Shown in pieces: positions 1 through 7,947 of a stretch of DNA of 64,000 nucleotides. The DNA comes from Streptomyces virginiae (GTDB lineage: Bacteria > Actinomycetota > Actinomycetes > Streptomycetales > Streptomycetaceae). A model generated the notes under the pieces. It ran no database searches. It was given only the letters and a program-made list of their open reading frames with translations, and was not told the DNA's origin. The position numbers and the translations under genes are program-made. Location of the stretch: assembly GCF_000720455.1 (NCBI RefSeq), contig NZ_JOAK01000021.1:1-64000 (forward strand), in the 5' to 3' direction. How positions within the stretch are numbered: the first letter of the stretch is position 1; each line of letters starts with the position of its first letter.

Positions 1-980
1 GTCGCGTCGCTTCGCGATGTCGCTGCGCTCCACCCTTGACCGCCCGTCCCGCCACGGACATACGAGGACAGCCGGGAAGCCCCCAAAGGAACGGGCCGGT
101 TCCAGATTTCAGGGACGGGGCGTCGGAGATGCGCGGCGGCGGTCGAGGGGCGCGTCAAATCGCTACACGCTCCTGCGAGACGGCGCCTGCGAGCCCCTTG
201 GGCTGGGCAAAAGCCGCCCACGATCGCTACACGCGCCTGCATCACGCGTCCGCGAGCCTCCGTGGCCGGGCATAAGCCGCCATCGATCGCTACGCGCTCC
301 TGACAGACGGCGCCTGCCAGCCCCTTGGGCTGGACATAAGCCGCCATCGATCACCACACACGCCCCCATCACGCGTCCGCGAGTCTCCGTGGCCGGGCAT
401 AGGCCGCAGAAACCTTCCGCCACCCCTCATAGAGGGCGTCCACCCCTGTCGTAGGGGAGGAAAAGCGTCAGATGACGGCTGGAGCGATGCCAATCCATGT
501 CTGGGCGAATCCGCCCCCCAAAGAGCCCTCAATATGCCCCAATTACCCCTGTCTGTACCAGCAGGTGGGATCTCACCGTGACCTTGGTGGGGGTTGGCAT
601 CGGCTGAGCCGATGCTTCGCCCTCCCGCCCCCCAATATCGCCCCTCTCAGCCCCGGACAAGGGCCGGACGCCGTCAGCGAGGAGCGCGTAGCGATCGATG
701 GCGGCCTATGCCCAGCCCAAGGGACTCGCAGACGCCCTCTCGCAGGAGCGCGTAGCGATTGTTGGCGGCTTATGTCCAGCCCCAGGGGCTCGCAGACGCC
801 GTCCGTCAGGAGCGCGTAGCGATTTGGGGCGCCCGGGGCTCCGCCCGGGCATCTCCGACGCCGGGTCTCGGAAAGGGAACACCCGGCCCGTTCCTTCGGG
901 GGCTTCCCGGCAGTCTTTCGGATTTCCGTGGCGGGACGGGCGGTCAAGGGTGGCCGAAGGCCATCACGAAGTGACGCGAC
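1..980. repeat. Large imperfect inverted repeat built from ~64-bp units
   Basis: This gene-free stretch reads as two arms in opposite orientation around a spacer of about 250 bases. The outer parts match closely: bases 1-100 are nearly the reverse complement of 881-980 (roughly 85% by eye). Inside the left arm four units begin at 160, 224, 287 and 351, each opening with a TCGCTAC-like word and ending in a GCCGCCATCGA-like word. Units 1 and 3 resemble each other, as do 2 and 4, giving a ~128-bp higher-order period. The right arm carries the reverse complement, with GTAGCGA words at 688, 752 and 816, again 64 bases apart. The left arm may continue beyond the window. ORFs here look spurious. Function unknown. 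Confidence 0.8.
411..657. other. Spacer between the arms of the inverted repeat
   Basis: This is the central part of the left-end repeat region. It lacks the 64-bp units and has lower GC in places. It contains short dyads, for example around the CGGCTGAGCCG-like stretch near 601-611. I see no convincing coding sequence, tRNA or other recognisable gene. The only ORFs are short, overlap on both strands and have repetitive Arg/Pro-rich translations typical of GC-rich noncoding DNA. Confidence 0.5.
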
Positions 981-1141
981 CGGAGGGAGCGCCCTTGACG
1001 GGCCGGCCCGACGCGGAGAGACGATGGGACTGACGGGAAACCCTCGAACCGTCCCTGATCCCGCCCCAGCGGCTCCCGACCCCCGAAGCCCCCATCAAGG
1101 CCCCCGCCCCCGCCCCGCGAATCCCGCCCCGCCTCCGTCCC
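981..1141. other. Gene-free C-rich stretch
   Basis: This is the region between the inverted repeat and the stop codon of the first minus-strand lipoprotein gene. It is very C-rich on the plus strand (runs of CCCCGCC). It is the expected place for transcription termination of the deacetylase pair, but I could not see a clean stem-loop. No gene is supported here. Confidence 0.4.
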
Positions 1142-2035
1142 CTACAGGTAGTCCTCCAGTCGCCCTATCCGGTAGCCCTGTTCCTGGATGCGCTGGAGCA
1201 TGCGGGTCGTCATCTGGATTTCCGTCGCGCCTTTGAGTTCGGACGGGCCGCGGAAGTGGGCCAGGATGATGTCACCGGGCTGGAGGGCGGAGCCCTGGGC
1301 GTACTGGAAGTTGTTGATCTGCATCGACACCCGCCACAGGAGCACCGACGAGACACCGCACTCCGAGGCCGCCCGGAGGGTGTCGTCGTTGTAGTTGCCG
1401 AAGGGCGGGCGGAAGAGCGGCGGGCGCTGGCCGAAGCGCTTTTCCAGCTTGTCCTGCTGGCCGCAGATCTCCTTCTTCTGCGCCTCGAAGGAGAGGGTCC
1501 GCAGGTTCGGGTGGGTCAGCGTGTGGTTGTTCACCGTGCTCGCCGAGCCGTTGTCGCGGAGCTTCTCGAAGTGCCCGTAGTCCGACGAGGCCACGCTGTC
1601 CGTGAGGAACATGCTGATCGGCAGCTTGAGGTCGGCCGCCATCTTGAGGAACTCGGGGTCCTTCTCGGCGCCGTCGTCAAAAGTCAGGAAGACTATTTTC
1701 TCCTCGGCCGGCAGGGGTATTCGGTCTATCACCGGGACCTTGCCGGGGGCCGCCTTCGGGATCTGCGGCTTCTGGGCGGGCTTCGGCGCGTACTGGACGG
1801 GGGCCGTCAGGCCCCACTTCTTGTACGCCTCGTCGGAGGCACCCCCCTGCGCACCGGCGGAGTCCGGCGCAGGAGCCGTCGCAGACGCCGATGCGGACGG
1901 CGTCTGCGACGGCTCCTGCGTCGCCTTGCGGCCCAGCCGTTCGATGGGGTCCACGCTCTCCCCGCACCCCGTCAGGGAGAGCGCGAGCGCGCCGGCCGCC
2001 AGCGTTCCGGCTACCAACCGGCGCGCATACCTCAC
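1142..2035 (-). CDS. NodB-type polysaccharide deacetylase lipoprotein
   Basis: Predicted secreted lipoprotein of 297 aa. The N-terminus has a positively charged start, a hydrophobic stretch and a lipobox LSLTGC at about residue 24. After a disordered Ser/Ala/Pro-rich linker comes a carbohydrate esterase 4 (NodB) domain from about residue 105. Visible motifs are TFDDG, the metal-binding HTLTH, RPPFGNYN, a Trp-containing strand (LLWRV) and ILAHF near the C-terminus. The family removes N- or O-acetyl groups from cell-wall glycans such as peptidoglycan or chitin-like polymers. The start overlaps the stop of the upstream paralogue by 4 bases (ATGA), so the two are probably translated from one mRNA. 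The exact substrate cannot be read from sequence. Confidence 0.88.
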   Translation of the reverse strand: MRYARRLVAGTLAAGALALSLTGCGESVDPIERLGRKATQEPSQTPSASASATAPAPDSAGAQGGASDEAYKKWGLTAPVQYAPKPAQKPQIPKAAPGKVPVIDRIPLPAEEKIVFLTFDDGAEKDPEFLKMAADLKLPISMFLTDSVASSDYGHFEKLRDNGSASTVNNHTLTHPNLRTLSFEAQKKEICGQQDKLEKRFGQRPPLFRPPFGNYNDDTLRAASECGVSSVLLWRVSMQINNFQYAQGSALQPGDIILAHFRGPSELKGATEIQMTTRMLQRIQEQGYRIGRLEDYL

Positions 2036-2988
2036 AAGTAGTCCTCCAGGCGAGCCACGGCATATCCCTTGTCCGTGACGGTCTTCATGACATGACGGAT
2101 CATGTCAGGCATCGTGCCCTTCCAGTCCTCCTTACCCCGGAAGTGCGTGAGGATGATGTCACCGGGGTGCAGGTCGCGGTCCCACTCCCGGTAGTCCATG
2201 CGGTTCGTGAACGCCTCGGCGTTCCACAGCGGGACGGCCTTGATGCCGCAGGACTTCGCCGCCTTGAGGGTGTCGTCGTTGTAGTTGCCGTACGGCGGCC
2301 GGAAGAGGGTCGGCCGCTTGCCGAACGTCTTCTGGATGGTGTCCTGCTGGCCGCAGATCTCCTCGCGCTGCTGCTCGTACGACAGCCCGGGCATGTAGCG
2401 GTGGTTGAGGGTGTGGTTGTTCAGGGTGACGCCGGCTGCCTGCATCTGCTTGAAGTACGGGTAGTCGTCCTTCACCAGGTAGTCGCTGAGGAAGGCCGTG
2501 TACGGGATCTTCAGCTCCTGCATCATCTTCAGGAACTCGGGGTCCTTCTCCGAGCCGTCGTCGATGGTCAGGAAGACGACCTTGTCCTCCGTGGGGACGG
2601 TGGTGAAGACCGGGGGCAGTTCGTCCTCTTCGTGGTTCCACACCTCGAAGCCGTCGCGCGTGCTGATGTGCGGCTTCTCCTTCGGCGCCGCGGGGGCGGC
2701 GAGCGGCACCTTGCGCAGCCCCCACTTCTTCGCCGCGGCGATGCGCGCCTGCTGCAGCGCCTTGGCCTTCTCGGCGGCGCTGAGCGCACCCGCGGCGCCC
2801 GCCTCCGAGCCCTTGGCGGCCTTCGACTTCTCGACCTTGTCCGGGGCCCCCGACTGCCCCGAGCCGCACGCCGTGCCGAGGGCGGCTACCAGCAGGGCGG
2901 CCACGGCCACCCCGAACCGGCCGCGCGGACCCGCCGCGTACCGGTGACCCAGTTGCGTCTTATCTTCCCTTTGTCCGACTAGCTGCAT
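2032..2988 (-). CDS. NodB-type polysaccharide deacetylase lipoprotein (paralogue)
   Basis: A second CE4-family lipoprotein, 318 aa from the ATG at 2988, preceded by an AGGAT Shine-Dalgarno-like word. A longer upstream ORF exists, but this start places the signal peptide and the lipobox LGTAC at the N-terminus. NodB motifs are TIDDG, HTLNH, RPPYGNYN and ILTHF. Compared with its neighbour, the first motif has Ile for Phe, and both share a KKWGL segment ahead of the domain. The pair looks like a tandem duplication with diverged linkers. Predicted role is cell-envelope glycan deacetylation outside the membrane. It is divergent from the methyltransferase gene at 3096. Confidence 0.87.
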   Translation of the reverse strand: MQLVGQREDKTQLGHRYAAGPRGRFGVAVAALLVAALGTACGSGQSGAPDKVEKSKAAKGSEAGAAGALSAAEKAKALQQARIAAAKKWGLRKVPLAAPAAPKEKPHISTRDGFEVWNHEEDELPPVFTTVPTEDKVVFLTIDDGSEKDPEFLKMMQELKIPYTAFLSDYLVKDDYPYFKQMQAAGVTLNNHTLNHRYMPGLSYEQQREEICGQQDTIQKTFGKRPTLFRPPYGNYNDDTLKAAKSCGIKAVPLWNAEAFTNRMDYREWDRDLHPGDIILTHFRGKEDWKGTMPDMIRHVMKTVTDKGYAVARLEDYL

Positions 2989-3083
2989 AGCAGCGCATCC
3001 TGGCACCCGACACGCGGGCTTCCCGGACGACACCGCGCACCGGGGTGCGACGTTCCTCCGACCGGCCCACACACCCCGTCGCC

Positions 3084-3089
3084 GACAAT
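3084..3089 (+). promoter_or_regulatory. -10 element of a leaderless promoter (methyltransferase gene)
   Basis: The hexamer GACAAT ends six bases before the GTG at 3096, so transcription should begin at or next to the start codon. No Shine-Dalgarno sequence is present. The same hexamer and spacing precede coaA. Confidence 0.5.
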
Positions 3090-3095
3090 GGACCC

Positions 3096-4286
3096 GTGAC
3101 CCCCGAAGACTTCGCCGCCCTCCTCACCCCCGAGGGCCGCGCCCTCCTCGACTCGCTCCGCGACTACGACCCCGCCCGGGAGCTGGCCGTCGCCACCCGG
3201 CTGCGCCGCGAGCACCCCGCAGGGCTGGTTTCCGCGGCCCTCGGGCAGGCCCGGCTGCGGCAGCGCGCGGTGGCGAAGTTCGGGGCCGAGGACGCCTTCC
3301 GGATGTACTTCACCCCCGGCGGTGGCGAGATGGCCACCCGCGCGTCCGTGGCCTCGTACCGGGCCGAGCGGCTCGCTGCCCTCGGCGTACGCAGCCTCGC
3401 GGACCTGTGCTGCGGCATCGGCGGGGACGCCGTGGCCCTGGCCCGGCTCGGCATCCGGGTGCTCGCGGTGGACCACGACCCGCTGACGGCCGCCGTCGCG
3501 CGGGCCAACGCCGAGGCGCTGGGCCTGGCGGACCTGATCGAGGTCCGGGAGGCCGACGTGACGGAGGTGGACACCTCCGGCCACGACGCCGTCTTCATCG
3601 ACCCGGCCCGGCGCGGGGGCCGCGGCCGGATCTTCGATCCGGAGTCCTACTCGCCGCCGCTGTCGTGGGCCGTGGAGGCGGCCCGCGCGGCGAAGTACGC
3701 CGCCATCAAGATCGCCCCCGGGATCCCGCACGAGGCGGTCCCGGCGGAGGCCGAGGCCGAGTGGATCTCCGACCAGGGGGACGTCAAGGAGGCCGTGCTG
3801 TGGTTCGGCACCGCCCCCGGGACCGTGCGCGCCACCCTGCTCCCCGGGCCGCGCGAGCTGCACACCGCCGATCCGCTGCCCGATCCGGAGGCCGGCCGGG
3901 TGGGCCGCTGGCTCTACGAGCCCGACGGCGCCGTGATCCGCGCCCACCTGGTCGCCGAGGTCGCCGAGCAGCTTCAGGGCCGGCTCATCGACCCGACCAT
4001 CGCCTACATCACCGCGGACGAACTGCGCGCGACGCCGTACGCGACGGCGTACGAGATCACCGACGTGCTGCCCTTCGGCCTGAAGAAGCTGAAGGCCCTG
4101 CTGCGCGAGCGCGGGGTCGGGATCCTGACCGTGAAGAAGCGCGGTTCTGCGGTCGAGCCCGAGGAGCTGCGCAAGAAGGTCAAGCCGCAGGGCCCGAATG
4201 CGGCGACGGTCTTCCTGACCCGGGTGGCGGGAGCCCCCTCGATGCTGATCGGCGCCCCTGCAGCGGCCGTACCGCCCGGGGCGTAG
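3096..4286 (+). CDS. Class I SAM-dependent methyltransferase with THUMP-like C-terminus
   Basis: Predicted cytoplasmic methyltransferase of 396 aa. A Rossmann-type SAM site is visible at LADLCCGIGGD, followed by an acidic strand end (AVDHD) and a VFIDPARR segment in the motif IV position. The C-terminal ~80 residues (GVGILTVKKRG through FLTRV) resemble the THUMP-like domain found in actinobacterial relatives. The likely substrate is RNA, but this is inferred from domain type only. The GTG at 3096 is preferred over the upstream ATG at 3045 because a GACAAT -10 element ends six bases before it, suggesting a leaderless mRNA. It converges with the small gene at 4303. Confidence 0.8.
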   Translation: MTPEDFAALLTPEGRALLDSLRDYDPARELAVATRLRREHPAGLVSAALGQARLRQRAVAKFGAEDAFRMYFTPGGGEMATRASVASYRAERLAALGVRSLADLCCGIGGDAVALARLGIRVLAVDHDPLTAAVARANAEALGLADLIEVREADVTEVDTSGHDAVFIDPARRGGRGRIFDPESYSPPLSWAVEAARAAKYAAIKIAPGIPHEAVPAEAEAEWISDQGDVKEAVLWFGTAPGTVRATLLPGPRELHTADPLPDPEAGRVGRWLYEPDGAVIRAHLVAEVAEQLQGRLIDPTIAYITADELRATPYATAYEITDVLPFGLKKLKALLRERGVGILTVKKRGSAVEPEELRKKVKPQGPNAATVFLTRVAGAPSMLIGAPAAAVPPGA

Positions 4287-4302
4287 GCGCCCCGGGCCGG
4301 GC

Positions 4303-4575
4303 TCAGCCCCCCTCGACCTCCACCGACTCGAAGCGCCAGCGGTGCACCGCGCGCGTGATCAGGTCGGCGGCCGGTTCGGGCAGTTCGGGGAGGTCCGCCG
4401 CGAGGCCTTCGGCCGCTTCCCACCAGGTGATCACGAGCACCCGGTCCTGCGGGGCCCGGAACACCTCGCGGCGTACCGGATCCCGGGCGAGGACCTGGGC
4501 GCGGGCCCACTCCAGCAGCTCGTTGCCCCGGCCGTCGGCGGCCCGGGCCTCCCACATCAGGACGACGGTGCTCAC
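4303..4575 (-). CDS. Small ABM-like (dimeric alpha/beta barrel) protein
   Basis: A 90-aa protein that begins with a beta strand ([11 protein letters not shown]), then a helix, a VLVITWWE strand and a final [10 protein letters not shown] strand. That pattern fits the antibiotic-biosynthesis-monooxygenase-like ferredoxin fold, a broad family including heme- and quinol-acting enzymes and proteins of unknown role. No catalytic residues can be assigned. Its start codon overlaps the stop of tsaD by 4 bases, so it is the last gene of the tsaB-rimI-tsaD operon. Function unknown. Confidence 0.7.
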   Translation of the reverse strand: MSTVVLMWEARAADGRGNELLEWARAQVLARDPVRREVFRAPQDRVLVITWWEAAEGLAADLPELPEPAADLITRAVHRWRFESVEVEGG

Positions 4576-5711
4576 GAGTACAGGTTGTCCTTGCTCAGCT
4601 CGTGCACGTGGTCATGGTCGTGGCCGTGGCCGTGGCCGTGCGAGTGGCCGTGATCGTGGCCGTGGGACGTCCCCGGCACGTGCGGGTCCGTGACCGGCAG
4701 CGAGGAGTCCGCCGACAGGTCCCAGTCCGAGGCGGGCCGGTTCCGCTTGACCATCTCCGCGCCCAGCGCGGCCACCATCGCGCCGTTGTCCGTGCACAGC
4801 TTCGGCCGCGGCACGCGCAGGACGATCCCCGCGGCGTCGCAGCGCTCCTGGGCGAGCGAGCGGAGCCGGGAGTTGGCCGCCACACCGCCGCCGATCATCA
4901 GGTGGTCGACGCCCTCGTCCTTGCACGCCCGGATCGCCTTGCGCGTCAGGACGTCCACCACGGCCTCCTGGAAGGACGCGGCCACATCGCGCACCGGCAC
5001 CTCCTCGCCCGCGTTCCGCTTCGCCTCGATCCAGCGGGCGACGGCCGTCTTCAGGCCGGAGAAGGAGAAGTCGTACGCGGGGTCGCGCGAGCCCGTCAGG
5101 CCGCGCGGGAAGTTGATCGCCTTCGGGTTGCCCTCCTTCGCGAGCCGGTCGATGACCGGGCCGCCGGGGAAGCCGAGCTGCAGCACGCGCGCGATCTTGT
5201 CGAAGGCCTCGCCCGCGGCGTCGTCGATGGTCGCGCCGAGCGGTCGTACGTCGGAGGTGATGTCCGGGGCCAGCAGCAGCGAGGAGTGCCCGCCGGACAC
5301 CAGGAGCGCCATCGTCGGCTCGGGCAGCGGGCCGTGCTCCAGCTGGTCGACGCAGATGTGCGAGGCCAGGTGGTTGACGCCGTACAGGGGCTTGCCCAGG
5401 GCGTACGCGTAGGCCTTGGCGGCCGAGGTGCCCACCAGCAGTGCCCCGGCGAGGCCGGGACCGGCCGTGACGGCGATGCCGTCGAGGTCGCGGGCGCTGA
5501 CGCCGGCCTCCTTCAGGGCGCGCTCGATGGTGGGGACCATCGCCTCCAGGTGGGCCCGCGAGGCCACCTCGGGCACGACGCCGCCGAAGCGGGCGTGCTC
5601 GTCGACGCTCGACGCGATCGCGTCCGCGAGGAGGGTGGTGCCGCGGACGACGCCGACGCCGGTCTCGTCGCAGGACGTCTCGATGCCGAGGACGAGCGGT
5701 TCGTCAGCCAT
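4572..5711 (-). CDS. tsaD: tRNA N6-threonylcarbamoyladenosine transferase TsaD
   Basis: TsaD transfers the threonylcarbamoyl group from TC-AMP to A37 of ANN-decoding tRNAs, working with TsaB and TsaE. The 379-aa protein has the ASKHA-fold start ([13 protein letters not shown]), the metal-binding HxxxH (NHLASH), SGGHSSLLL, and [12 protein letters not shown] chose the ATG at 5711, which overlaps the rimI stop by 8 bases; an in-frame GTG lies 9 bases upstream. The last ~30 residues are unusual: a Gly/Asp/His tract with 11 histidines in 21 residues, encoded by near-repeats of GTGGCC on the plus strand. The tail could bind metal, since TsaD itself binds iron. It is followed by an ABM-like gene overlapping its stop. 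Confidence 0.96.
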   Translation of the reverse strand: MADEPLVLGIETSCDETGVGVVRGTTLLADAIASSVDEHARFGGVVPEVASRAHLEAMVPTIERALKEAGVSARDLDGIAVTAGPGLAGALLVGTSAAKAYAYALGKPLYGVNHLASHICVDQLEHGPLPEPTMALLVSGGHSSLLLAPDITSDVRPLGATIDDAAGEAFDKIARVLQLGFPGGPVIDRLAKEGNPKAINFPRGLTGSRDPAYDFSFSGLKTAVARWIEAKRNAGEEVPVRDVAASFQEAVVDVLTRKAIRACKDEGVDHLMIGGGVAANSRLRSLAQERCDAAGIVLRVPRPKLCTDNGAMVAALGAEMVKRNRPASDWDLSADSSLPVTDPHVPGTSHGHDHGHSHGHGHGHDHDHVHELSKDNLYS

Positions 5712-6213
5712 TGCTCTCACTGCTCTCAGTTCGTGCTTGTGCGGGGTCGGTCAGTCGCATGACGAGCGCGTCGACGTTGCCCGGCTGGTAGTAGCCGCGC
5801 CGGAAGCCGATGGGCTCGAACCCGAAGCGCTCGTAGAGCTTCTGTGCGCGGGTGTTGTCCACGCGCACCTCCAGCAGCACCTCGGCGCATTCGAACGCGG
5901 TGGCGGCGCGCAGCAGGTCGGTCAGGAGCCGGGCGCCGAGCCCGGTCCCCCACTGGTCGCGGGCGGCCGCGATGGTCTGTACGTCGGCCAGGTCGCCGGC
6001 GGCGGCCAGCCCGGCGTAGCCGACGAGGCGGCCGTCGGGCGTCTCGGCGACGACGTAGCGGCGGGTGGCCTGCGGGCCGCGCGCGTGGGCCAGTTCGGAC
6101 CAGAACATCCCGGCGGACCAGGCGTCCTCGGGGAAGAGGTCGTGCTCGAGTTCCAGCACCGGCGCGATGTCCCACCAGCGCATCTCGCGCAGAACCGTCT
6201 CGGCCGTGGTCAC
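5704..6213 (-). CDS. rimI: Ribosomal protein S18-alanine N-acetyltransferase RimI
   Basis: A GNAT-family acetyltransferase of 169 aa. In the family it acetylates the N-terminal Ala of ribosomal protein S18 using acetyl-CoA. Visible features are the N-terminal [22 protein letters not shown], the acetyl-CoA pyrophosphate loop region ([14 protein letters not shown]), and the C-terminal [19 protein letters not shown]. The frame stays open far upstream, but the GTG at 6213 gives the correct domain start and a GTGA overlap with the tsaB stop. The operon order tsaB-rimI-tsaD is standard in actinobacteria. Confidence 0.93.
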   Translation of the reverse strand: MTTAETVLREMRWWDIAPVLELEHDLFPEDAWSAGMFWSELAHARGPQATRRYVVAETPDGRLVGYAGLAAAGDLADVQTIAAARDQWGTGLGARLLTDLLRAATAFECAEVLLEVRVDNTRAQKLYERFGFEPIGFRRGYYQPGNVDALVMRLTDPAQARTESSESNG

Positions 6214-6872
6214 TGCGGGGTGACCACCTTGTAGTTCTTGGGCACCTGCGCGTCGGGGCGGCGCAGGTAGAGCGGGGTCGGGGGGAGGAACTCCGCGCCC
6301 GCAGCGAGTCGTTCCGCGGCGAGGGAGGCCAGCGCGGCGGCCGACTGGTGCTCGGGGCCGCGGGCGTCCGGGAACACCTCGGGGTACAGGAGCGCGCCCT
6401 GGCCCACCGCGGGCACTCCCGCGACCTGCTCGGCGATCTCCGCCGGGCGGTCCACGGCGGGCTCGCCGACGCGCGTGCGCGGGTCCTCGTAGCGTGCCCA
6501 GTAGACCTCCTTGCGCCGCGCGTCGGTGGCGACGGTGAAGGGGCCCTCCATCCCGGCGGTGCCCGCGGCGTAGGCGAGTCCGTCGAGGGTGCACACGCCG
6601 TGGACGGGCACGCCCAGCACGGCGGCGAAGGTGGAGGCGGTGACGAGGCCGACGCGCAGTCCGGTGTAGGGGCCGGGTCCGACGCCGACCACGATGCCGG
6701 TGACGGCGTCGAGCTTCAGCCCGGCCTCGGCGAGGATCCGGTCCACGGAGGGGATGAGCAGCTCCCCGTGGCGGCGGGCGTCGACCTGGCTGGACTCGGC
6801 GACGACGGACTCGCCGTCGTGCAGGGCGACGGTGACGGCGGGCGTGGCGGTATCTACTGCGAGCAAGAGCAC
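6210..6872 (-). CDS. tsaB: tRNA t6A biosynthesis partner TsaB
   Basis: TsaB is the non-catalytic partner that dimerises with TsaD and is needed for t6A37 formation. The 220-aa protein has an ASKHA N-terminus (LLAVDTATPA), then the GVGPGPYTGLRVG motif that is diagnostic for TsaB. The GTG at 6872 lies six bases after a TAGGCT -10 element, so the operon is probably expressed as a leaderless transcript. RimI follows with a 4-base overlap. It is divergent from the secreted protein gene at 6992. Confidence 0.93.
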   Translation of the reverse strand: MLLLAVDTATPAVTVALHDGESVVAESSQVDARRHGELLIPSVDRILAEAGLKLDAVTGIVVGVGPGPYTGLRVGLVTASTFAAVLGVPVHGVCTLDGLAYAAGTAGMEGPFTVATDARRKEVYWARYEDPRTRVGEPAVDRPAEIAEQVAGVPAVGQGALLYPEVFPDARGPEHQSAAALASLAAERLAAGAEFLPPTPLYLRRPDAQVPKNYKVVTPQ

Positions 6873-6878
6873 GCGAAC

Positions 6879-6884
6879 AGCCTA
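6879..6884 (-). promoter_or_regulatory. -10 element of a leaderless promoter (tsaB operon)
   Basis: Reading on the minus strand, TAGGCT matches the Streptomyces TANNNT -10 consensus and ends six bases before the tsaB GTG. There is no Shine-Dalgarno sequence between it and the start. Confidence 0.5.
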
Positions 6885-6991
6885 CGACTCCGGCGGCCGC
6901 GCCCCTTGCGCCCGGTCGTTGAGCGGGGCGGCTGCTACCTTTCGACCGAGGGATCACGAGGGATCACGTCAGCGCGGAGAGGTGGAGCAAG

Positions 6992-7558
6992 GTGGCACGC
7001 AGCAGCTCGGGAATCGTGGCCGGGCTCACCGCCGCGGCGATCGCCGCCGTCGGCTTCCTCGGCTACCAGGCCTCCGCCACGGCGCCGGCACACCCCCCGC
7101 AGGCGGCCGCGCAGGAGCCGGCGCCCGCCGCGAGCCCGGCGGCCGCGGGCAAGCAGGATCCGGCGAAGCCGGTGCCCGTGCCGGAAGGTTCCGGCACGGG
7201 TGTGCGCGTCGTGTACTCGGTGGGTCAGAAGCGGGTGTGGCTGGTGGGGGACGCCGCGCAGCAGCCGCAGCCGAAGTCGTTCACGGTGATGCCGAGCACG
7301 GTGCACCCGAAGCCGGGCACCTACGTCGTCGGTTCGCGTTCGGGCTCGGTCACGGGCTCGGACGGTGTGCCGATCGAGCACGTCGTCCGGTTCGCCACCC
7401 AGGAGGGTGTGGCGGTCGGTTTCAGCGCGCGCGTGGACGGCACGACCCCGGAGCCCGACCCGAACAAGAAGACCGGCGGCATCCGCATGACGCGCGCCGA
7501 CGGCGACGCGATGTGGGCCTTCGCGACGATCAATTCCAAGGTCGTCGTCACGCCCTGA
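6992..7558 (+). CDS. Secreted L,D-transpeptidase-like protein lacking the catalytic Cys
   Basis: A 188-aa exported protein starting at GTG 6992 behind a GGAGAGG Shine-Dalgarno. It has a single N-terminal hydrophobic segment (about residues 8-27), then an Ala/Pro-rich linker. The remaining ~115 residues follow the YkuD order: VVYSVGQKRVWLV strand, FTVMPSTVHPKPGTYVV (the TPxG position), an IEHVVRF strand, and GGIRMTRADGDAMWAF. In active L,D-transpeptidases the last motif reads SHGCIRM; here the Cys position is Gly and the preceding His is absent. It is therefore likely a cell-wall-associated non-catalytic homologue. No operon partner is apparent; the next gene is convergent. Confidence 0.72.
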   Translation: MARSSSGIVAGLTAAAIAAVGFLGYQASATAPAHPPQAAAQEPAPAASPAAAGKQDPAKPVPVPEGSGTGVRVVYSVGQKRVWLVGDAAQQPQPKSFTVMPSTVHPKPGTYVVGSRSGSVTGSDGVPIEHVVRFATQEGVAVGFSARVDGTTPEPDPNKKTGGIRMTRADGDAMWAFATINSKVVVTP

Positions 7559-7642
7559 CGGGCCGGCCCCCGCTTCACCCGTACGGGCGACCCGCCAGGG
7601 CCCGTACGTTCGGTATGAGCCCCTCAGGCCCCTTCGGGCCCT

Positions 7643-7831
7643 TCAGGCCGCTTCGGATGCCGGAGCGGCCTGTTCGCGCACGCCGCCCTCGGGCCCGTCC
7701 TCGCGCGGCGGGCGTTCTTCGCGCGAGGGCGGCGTCGAGACGGCGGTGGCGGCCATTCCGGCGGCCAGCAGCACGTGCATGGAGACGGCGGACGGGCGGG
7801 GGTGGCGCTGTGCTCCTGCTGGTGCCGACAT
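7643..7831 (-). CDS. Small protein with one hydrophobic segment
   Basis: A 62-aa ORF starting at ATG 7831 behind a perfect AGGAGG (7837-7842) with good spacing, which is the main support that it is real. It has a short hydrophobic stretch (VSMHVLLAAGMAATAVS, residues 16-32) followed by a charged, Pro/Glu-rich tail. I do not recognise a family. A TTAGG-4-CCTAA palindrome lies 31 bases upstream and could overlap its promoter. Function unknown; possible membrane-associated peptide. Confidence 0.5.
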   Translation of the reverse strand: MSAPAGAQRHPRPSAVSMHVLLAAGMAATAVSTPPSREERPPREDGPEGGVREQAAPASEAA

Positions 7832-7861
7832 GGCTGCCTCCTGGACCCCGGGACACCGTAC

Positions 7862-7875
7862 TTAGGCATACCTAA
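7862..7875 (-). promoter_or_regulatory. Iron-box-like palindrome upstream of small ORF
   Basis: TTAGG and CCTAA arms are separated by four bases. The arms equal the ends of the DtxR/DmdR1 iron box, and the site matches the last 14 bases of the 19-base consensus except at two central positions. The remaining five bases of the consensus do not match, so this is only a candidate operator. Confidence 0.35.
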
Positions 7876-7947
7876 GAAACTCTCGGTACCATGTCATCAC
7901 GAGCGCCGCCGCCCGCGCAATATCTTGCCGACGCGTTGTCGGTACGT

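Noticed and set aside
160..830. Regular ~64-bp repeats considered as a CRISPR array
   Set aside because: Units are contiguous without unique spacers, alternate between two related types, and appear in both orientations. No cas genes are present.
17..947. Several overlapping ORFs of 70-145 aa in the inverted repeat
   Set aside because: They occur on both strands, are Arg/Pro-rich and follow the repeat units. Their frames change from unit to unit, and no start has a Shine-Dalgarno.
2498..2947. Long antisense ORFs opposite rpoC, rplB, fusA, glmS and others
   Set aside because: High third-position GC keeps antisense frames open. Translations are low-complexity (Arg, Ala, Val repeats) and show no family motifs.
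5704..6957. A 417-aa reading frame appearing to fuse RimI to an upstream domain
   Set aside because: The upstream 250 residues are an antisense-like Arg/Gly-rich shadow of tsaB in another frame. RimI homology begins at the GTG at 6213, which overlaps the tsaB stop.
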